From Niastella koreensis GR20-10 (GTDB lineage: Bacteria; Bacteroidota; Bacteroidia; Chitinophagales; Chitinophagaceae): a stretch of DNA of 64,000 nt. Under the pieces are notes generated by a model, which did no database searches, had not been told where the DNA came from, and saw nothing but the letters and a program-made list of their open reading frames with translations. This document shows, one piece after another, positions 59,264 to 64,000 of this stretch. The DNA lies in the NCBI RefSeq assembly GCF_000246855.1, contig NC_016609.1:434001-498000 (forward strand), written 5' to 3'. The position numbers and the translations under genes were made by a program. Positions within the stretch are counted from its first letter, which is position 1; every line of letters starts with the position of its first letter.

Positions 59264-61804
59264 ATGACGAAAGTTCCTGCTTGCGTAGCATTGTTTTTGA
59301 TCATCTCCGGTTTGGCTTTGGCACAGGTAAAATCGCCCGATCAGTTCCTTGGCTATAAATTAGGTTCCCGGTATACGCCCCATTTTAACATAGTAAATTA
59401 TTGCAGGCAGGTAGCTGAAACGGCCCCGGAAATGGTAAAACTGGAACAGTATGGAACTACCAATGAAGGCCGCCCCTTAATATTATTATTTGTAACAGCG
59501 CCCGCCAACCTGGCCCGCCTGGAAGACATCAGAAAAAACAACCTGCGGCTGGCGGGCATGAGCCCGGATAAAATGGCCCCTGATGAAAAAGGACCGGCCA
59601 TTGTTTGGTTGAGTTATAATGTGCATGGCAATGAAACCTCTTCCTCAGAAGCAGCCCTGCTTACCCTGTACGAACTGGTAAACCCGGCCAATGCAAAAAC
59701 AAAAGAGTGGCTGCAGCACACCGTCGTTATTATAGATCCCTGTATTAATCCCGATGGCCGCGACCGGTATGTGAACTGGTTTAATTCTGTAGTGGGCGTG
59801 AACCCAAATCCGCAGCCCTTTACCCGCGAACATACAGAACCCTGGCCAGGCGGCAGGGCCAATCACTATTATTTTGACCTGAACCGCGACTGGGCCTGGC
59901 AAACGCAGGTTGAAACGCAACAGCGCATTATAAAATACAATATGTGGTTGCCGCAGGTGCATGTTGATTATCACGAACAACTGTATAACAATCCATATTA
60001 TTTTGCGCCGGCTGCAGAGCCCTACCATGAGGTAATAACGCCCTGGCAACGCGAGTTTCAAACGATCATAGGAAAGAACAATGCCCACTATTTTGACCAG
60101 AATGGCTGGCTGTTTTTTACTAAAGAGCGTTTTGATCTTTTCTACCCCAGTTATGGCGATACTTACCCGCTGTACCGGGGTGGCATTGGGATGACCTTTG
60201 AACAGGGAGGCCATAGCCGCGGCGGCGCCGCCGTTATCAATCGCGATGGCGACACGCTTACTTTGTGGGACCGCCTGTACCATCACTTCACCACCGGTAT
60301 GAGCACCATTGAGACGTCAGCACAAAATGCAACAAAACTGGTGCAGGAATTTAAAAAGTACTACGACAAAGCGCGCACCACCCCGCCCGGTGAGTTTAAA
60401 GCGTATGTAATAAAAGCAGATGAAGGTTGTAAGATTGTAAGATTGCAACAATTGCTTAACCGTAATAATATAGAATGGTGCAAAGCTGTAAATGCCAGTT
60501 ATACCGGCATCAATTATTTTACCGGTAAATCAGGAACGGTAAAAACGGATAGCCTTGATATTGTTATCAATGCCAATCAACCCAATGCCAACCTGTTGAA
60601 AGTTCTTTTTGAGCGTAATTCTCACCTGAGCGACTCGGTTACCTATGATATTACCGCCTGGTCAGTTCCTTTTGTATACGGCCTCACTACTTATGGATTA
60701 AGCAACTATGTGAGTGGGGTTACAAGAACGACTGAACCGGATAAACCCAAAGTAAAAGCGTTGAATGGCGAGAACAGTGTGGCCTGGTTGATTCGCTGGA
60801 ATGGGTTAAACAGTGTGCAGTTCCTAAGCGCCATTTTACAGAAAAAAGTAAAAGTGCGGTATGCCGAACAACCGTTCAAGGCCGGCAATGAGGATTTTGA
60901 CAAGGGCACACTTATTATAACCCGCACCAGTAATCAGTCGCTGGGTGCTTCATTGGGCGGAATTATCAGTGCCGCTGCACAAAAGGCCGGTATTGGTTAC
61001 ATCTCCGTTTCATCTTCTTTTGTTGATAAAGGCTTTGATTTTGGGTCAGAAAAAGTACACGGTATGACGGCCCCAAAGATCGGGTTGCTGGCCGGTGAAG
61101 GCGTTTCTTCATTAAGTATGGGTGAAATATGGCACTTCTTCGATACGCAGATCAATTACCCGGTAAATATTATTTGGGCAAATGATTTGAGCAAGAACAT
61201 GCTGCGCGAGCTGGATGTGCTCATCATGCCCGATGGTAATTATCGCTTTCTGGCAGACCGCACGATGAACGATGCCCTGAAAGACTGGGTGAGCAGTGGA
61301 GGCCGGCTGATAGCCATCGAAAGCGCCGTAGGGCAACTGGCTTCCGCCGAATGGGGTATTAAAATAAAGAAGAGCGAGGACGACAAAAGCGATAAACCCG
61401 ATGACAAAAAAGAAGATTACAGTATGCTCCGTCGCTATGAGAACCGCGAGCGCGATTTTATTCCCGGGTTCAATCCCGGTTCCATTTACAAAGTGGAACT
61501 GGATAACTCACACCCCCTGGCATTTGGTTACGATGATGCGTATTATACCCTCAAACAGGATAACACCATTTTAGAGTTTTTTAAAGATATGGGCTGGAAC
61601 GTAGGCGTGATAAGGAAAGACAACCAGGTAGCTGGTTTTGTTGGCTCAAAACTGAAGGATAAGTTGAAAGACGGGTTGTTATTCGGGGTGCAGGATATGG
61701 GGCAGGGCAATGTAATTTACCTGGCCGATGACCCGCTGTTCAGAAGTTTCTGGGAAAATGGAAAACTCCTGTTCAGTAATGCGGTGTTTATGGTAGGACA
61801 ATAG
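59264..61804 (+). CDS. Secreted M14-family zinc carboxypeptidase-like protein with C-terminal GATase-like domain
   Basis: 846 residues, signal peptide ending LALAQ (about 20). Zinc ligands His121 and Glu124 in NVHGNETSS, and His237 in HVDYHEQ. NPDGRDRYVNW and DLNRDWAWQTQ (substrate Arg region), and Glu313 in MTFEQGG as catalytic base: a complete M14 active site. After about residue 590 a second domain (IGLLAGEGVSSLSMGEIW, LDVLIMPDGNYRF) has a class I amidotransferase-like fold of the kind seen in secreted hydrolases, with no obvious catalytic Cys. The PIG-L deacetylase gene follows on the same strand, 115 bases away. Confidence 0.9.
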   Translation: MTKVPACVALFLIISGLALAQVKSPDQFLGYKLGSRYTPHFNIVNYCRQVAETAPEMVKLEQYGTTNEGRPLILLFVTAPANLARLEDIRKNNLRLAGMSPDKMAPDEKGPAIVWLSYNVHGNETSSSEAALLTLYELVNPANAKTKEWLQHTVVIIDPCINPDGRDRYVNWFNSVVGVNPNPQPFTREHTEPWPGGRANHYYFDLNRDWAWQTQVETQQRIIKYNMWLPQVHVDYHEQLYNNPYYFAPAAEPYHEVITPWQREFQTIIGKNNAHYFDQNGWLFFTKERFDLFYPSYGDTYPLYRGGIGMTFEQGGHSRGGAAVINRDGDTLTLWDRLYHHFTTGMSTIETSAQNATKLVQEFKKYYDKARTTPPGEFKAYVIKADEGCKIVRLQQLLNRNNIEWCKAVNASYTGINYFTGKSGTVKTDSLDIVINANQPNANLLKVLFERNSHLSDSVTYDITAWSVPFVYGLTTYGLSNYVSGVTRTTEPDKPKVKALNGENSVAWLIRWNGLNSVQFLSAILQKKVKVRYAEQPFKAGNEDFDKGTLIITRTSNQSLGASLGGIISAAAQKAGIGYISVSSSFVDKGFDFGSEKVHGMTAPKIGLLAGEGVSSLSMGEIWHFFDTQINYPVNIIWANDLSKNMLRELDVLIMPDGNYRFLADRTMNDALKDWVSSGGRLIAIESAVGQLASAEWGIKIKKSEDDKSDKPDDKKEDYSMLRRYENRERDFIPGFNPGSIYKVELDNSHPLAFGYDDAYYTLKQDNTILEFFKDMGWNVGVIRKDNQVAGFVGSKLKDKLKDGLLFGVQDMGQGNVIYLADDPLFRSFWENGKLLFSNAVFMVGQ

Positions 61805-61919
61805 AAATGTTGGATATTCAATATTCGATATTCTTAGTGTTAAAATTTACCAGCGGATTGGCACACTCACCTTCATTACGTTATTTTGCCCCCGGTTAAT
61901 ACTCAAAACAATACGACGA
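61805..61919. other. 115-base spacer before the PIG-L gene
   Basis: Contains GATATTCAATATTCGATATTC words (61813-61835) and a TTATTTTG close to the -7 consensus near 61880. No terminator, so co-transcription with the M14 gene is possible. Confidence 0.35.
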
Positions 61920-64000
61920 ATGAATGAATTATACCCCAGGCGATTGCTTATATTGCTTGCATTACTGTATGTGTTACCCGTATCGGCACAAACGCCCCCT
62001 TCTTATACTTCGGCCGATATTTTTCTGCAATTAAAGAAATTGAAAGTATTAGGGTCGGTGCTGTATATGGCAGCCCACCCGGATGATGAAAATACCCGTT
62101 TGCTGGCCTGGCTGGCCCGCGATCGAATGTACCGCACCGGTTATTTATCGCTCACCCGCGGCGATGGCGGGCAAAACCTCATTGGCGACGAACAGGGCAT
62201 TGACCTGGGGTTGATCCGCACCCAGGAATTACTGGCGGCCCGCCGTACCGATGGCGCTGAACAATTCTTTAGCCGGGCCTTTGATTTTGGGTTCAGTAAA
62301 AGCACCGATGAAGCACTGGAAAAATGGGGAAAGGAAAAGATCCTCAGCGATGCGGTTTGGATCATCCGTAAATTTCAACCCGATATTATTATTACCCGTT
62401 TCCCGGAAGACAGCCGGGCCGGTCACGGCCATCACTCTGCTTCTGCAGTGATTGCCCACGAAGCTTTTAAAGCAGCAGCCGATCCCAATCGTTTTCCCGA
62501 ACAATTTAAATACGGCGTTCAGCCCTGGAAGGTAAAACGCATAATGTGGAACACGTTCAATTTTGGCAGTACCAATACAACCAGCAACGACCAATTGAAA
62601 ATAGAGGTAGGTGGTTACAACGCGCTGGTAGGAAAAAGTTATGGCGAAATAGCTGCCGAAAGCCGCAGTATGCATAAGAGCCAGGGTTTTGGTGTGCCAG
62701 GCGGCCGCGGCGCCCAGTTGGAGTATTTTACGCTCACTGAAGGCGAGCCTATGCAAAACGACCTGATGGATGGCGTGAATGTAAACTGGTCAAAAGTAGA
62801 GGGTGGCGCAGAAATAGATGCACAGATAGATGATATTCTTAAGAACTATTCATTGGCAGAACCGCAGAACTCGATCCCTGCCCTGGTGAATTTATACAAA
62901 TCGTTACAGGCATTGAAAGATGGCTACTGGAAGAAGCAGAAAATGGAAGAAGTGCAACGCCTGGTAGAAGCCTGCAGCGGCTTGTGGCTGGAAGCAAGCA
63001 CCAATAATGAAATGGTTGTACAGGGAGATTCAGTTAAGATCAATATCGTGCTCAACAATCGCCTGGGGGTACCCATGCAATTGAATAAGATCAATCTCGA
63101 TGTGCTGGACACCACCCTGAATATGAGCCTGGATAAGAACCGGAATATAAACCTGCAAAGGACTTTCTATGTGTTTACCACCAAACCCATTTCGCAACCA
63201 TACTGGCTGGAAAAGAAAATGGGCGATGGCTCTTTTACCGTAGACGACCAGCAATCGATAGGCAAACCGCAGAACGATGCGCCTTACCAGGCCCGCTTTG
63301 ACGTGGTTATTGCCGCACAAACTTTCTCCTTTACCAAACCGGTGCTGTATAAACATACCGACCCCGTGAAAGGAGAATTGTATGAACCACTGGTAGTAGT
63401 GCCTTCATCTACTGTAACCACAGACCCCAGCATTATTATTTTCCGTAAAGGAGAAAAGCAGGCTGCTGAAGTTGCCATTACTGTAACCGCCAATAAAAAA
63501 TTTACCAACTACAAAGCCAGCATCTCAAAACGGCTCTCGTATAGCAATACTACCAAAACCGACAGCAGCTTTAATATGTTGCCCGGTACGCAACGGGAGT
63601 ATATTTTCAACATCGACAACAGCATGCTGAAGGAAAAAGAACAGGATTTTGTGCAGGCCTTTGTTGAATTGAAAAACGGCACAGAAGAACAACCGGCTTA
63701 TTTAAATTTGAACAACATCCGGTACGATCATATTCCTTACATCCATTACTTTTACCAGGATGCCATCAAGGTGTTGAACATAGATATCAAAACGGTTGGT
63801 AAAAAGATCGGTTATATTGAAGGCGCAGGTGACAAAGTAATCATTTCACTGAGGCAGATGGGATATGATGTGACGGTGCTCGATGAAAAAGACATTACGC
63901 CCCTGCAATTAAAACAGTTTGATGCCGTGATCACCGGTGTACGTGCTTACAATGTGCACGAATACCTGGAAGGAAAGCATGAAGTGCTGATGGATTATGT
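61920..64000 (+). CDS. Secreted PIG-L family deacetylase (3' truncated by window end)
   Basis: The frame starts at ATG 61920 and is open to the last base (about 693 codons). Signal peptide ending VSAQ (about 22). The PIG-L core has the zinc motif YMAAHPDDEN (His, Asp and Asp) and the third ligand in AGHGHHSASAVIAHEAF, plus LSLTRGDGGQNLIGDEQG. These are LmbE/PIG-L N-deacetylases acting on GlcNAc-type or similar substrates. Around residue 620 a second domain starts (KIGYIEGAGDKVIISLRQMG), similar in type to the C-terminal amidotransferase-like domain of the upstream M14 protein. Family members of this kind run to about 820-850 residues, so the end is lost. Confidence 0.92.
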   Translation, partial: MNELYPRRLLILLALLYVLPVSAQTPPSYTSADIFLQLKKLKVLGSVLYMAAHPDDENTRLLAWLARDRMYRTGYLSLTRGDGGQNLIGDEQGIDLGLIRTQELLAARRTDGAEQFFSRAFDFGFSKSTDEALEKWGKEKILSDAVWIIRKFQPDIIITRFPEDSRAGHGHHSASAVIAHEAFKAAADPNRFPEQFKYGVQPWKVKRIMWNTFNFGSTNTTSNDQLKIEVGGYNALVGKSYGEIAAESRSMHKSQGFGVPGGRGAQLEYFTLTEGEPMQNDLMDGVNVNWSKVEGGAEIDAQIDDILKNYSLAEPQNSIPALVNLYKSLQALKDGYWKKQKMEEVQRLVEACSGLWLEASTNNEMVVQGDSVKINIVLNNRLGVPMQLNKINLDVLDTTLNMSLDKNRNINLQRTFYVFTTKPISQPYWLEKKMGDGSFTVDDQQSIGKPQNDAPYQARFDVVIAAQTFSFTKPVLYKHTDPVKGELYEPLVVVPSSTVTTDPSIIIFRKGEKQAAEVAITVTANKKFTNYKASISKRLSYSNTTKTDSSFNMLPGTQREYIFNIDNSMLKEKEQDFVQAFVELKNGTEEQPAYLNLNNIRYDHIPYIHYFYQDAIKVLNIDIKTVGKKIGYIEGAGDKVIISLRQMGYDVTVLDEKDITPLQLKQFDAVITGVRAYNVHEYLEGKHEVLMDY

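Overview
The window reads as chromosome of a Bacteroidota bacterium, most likely family Chitinophagaceae (Niastella/Chitinophaga-like). This rests on gene content: two Oar-type TonB-dependent receptors, a PorW/SprE-like type IX secretion TPR protein, bactofilin, DUF2911 and DUF4369-TlpA proteins, and a CzcA-type RND pump fused to its outer-membrane factor. It also rests on several promoter-like TAnnTTTG boxes (the Bacteroidetes -7 element) and on the lack of obvious Shine-Dalgarno sites. I saw no rRNA, tRNA, IS element, prophage or CRISPR.

1-7.6 kb is a single + strand amino-acid block: trpF (cut by the window start), a Pat-type acetyltransferase, trpB, trpA, hisH, a GNAT-HisA fusion, hisF, a 70-residue membrane protein, hisIE and a TlpA-like thioredoxin. 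Tryptophan and histidine genes follow one another with gaps of a few bases. 7.6-17.6 kb is envelope and housekeeping: DUF2911 protein, PBP1A and PorW-like TPR on the minus strand; a membrane protein plus bactofilin, a four-helix membrane protein and a SprT-like protein on the plus strand; then a GNAT. 17.6-20.1 kb is gene-poor and rich in short repeats, including an exact-period 42-bp tandem array and two terminator-capped repeated blocks. 20.1-24.5 kb holds sucC, purine nucleoside phosphorylase and a putative porin.

24.6-30.7 kb is a heavy-metal efflux operon (small secreted protein, CusA-CusC fusion, CusB adaptor). 30.8-41.6 kb is the most unusual region. It combines a cupin, a circularly-permuted-ATP-grasp-like protein, a class I glutamine amidotransferase, an SGNH hydrolase, a complete ethanolamine branch (permease, EutB, EutC), a YbdK-type carboxylate-amine ligase, a RimK-like ATP-grasp and an alpha/beta-hydrolase. 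I read this as a possible amide-ligation/ethanolamine metabolic locus. 41.8-49.2 kb has a small lipoprotein and two tandem TonB receptors, separated by two overlapping perfect palindromes. 49.8-64 kb holds ribBA, a very long TamB whose start seems to be CTG, a DinB-like protein, gamma-glutamyltransferase, an M14 peptidase and a PIG-L deacetylase (cut by the window end).

A recurring theme is that intergenic spaces, mainly operon ends, are filled by arrays of degenerate 7-8 base words (GTTCCAA/GTTCAGA, GGTTATTA, CAGGTTAC, GTTGACCA, TGCCTTTG). Several form long hairpins that look like terminators.
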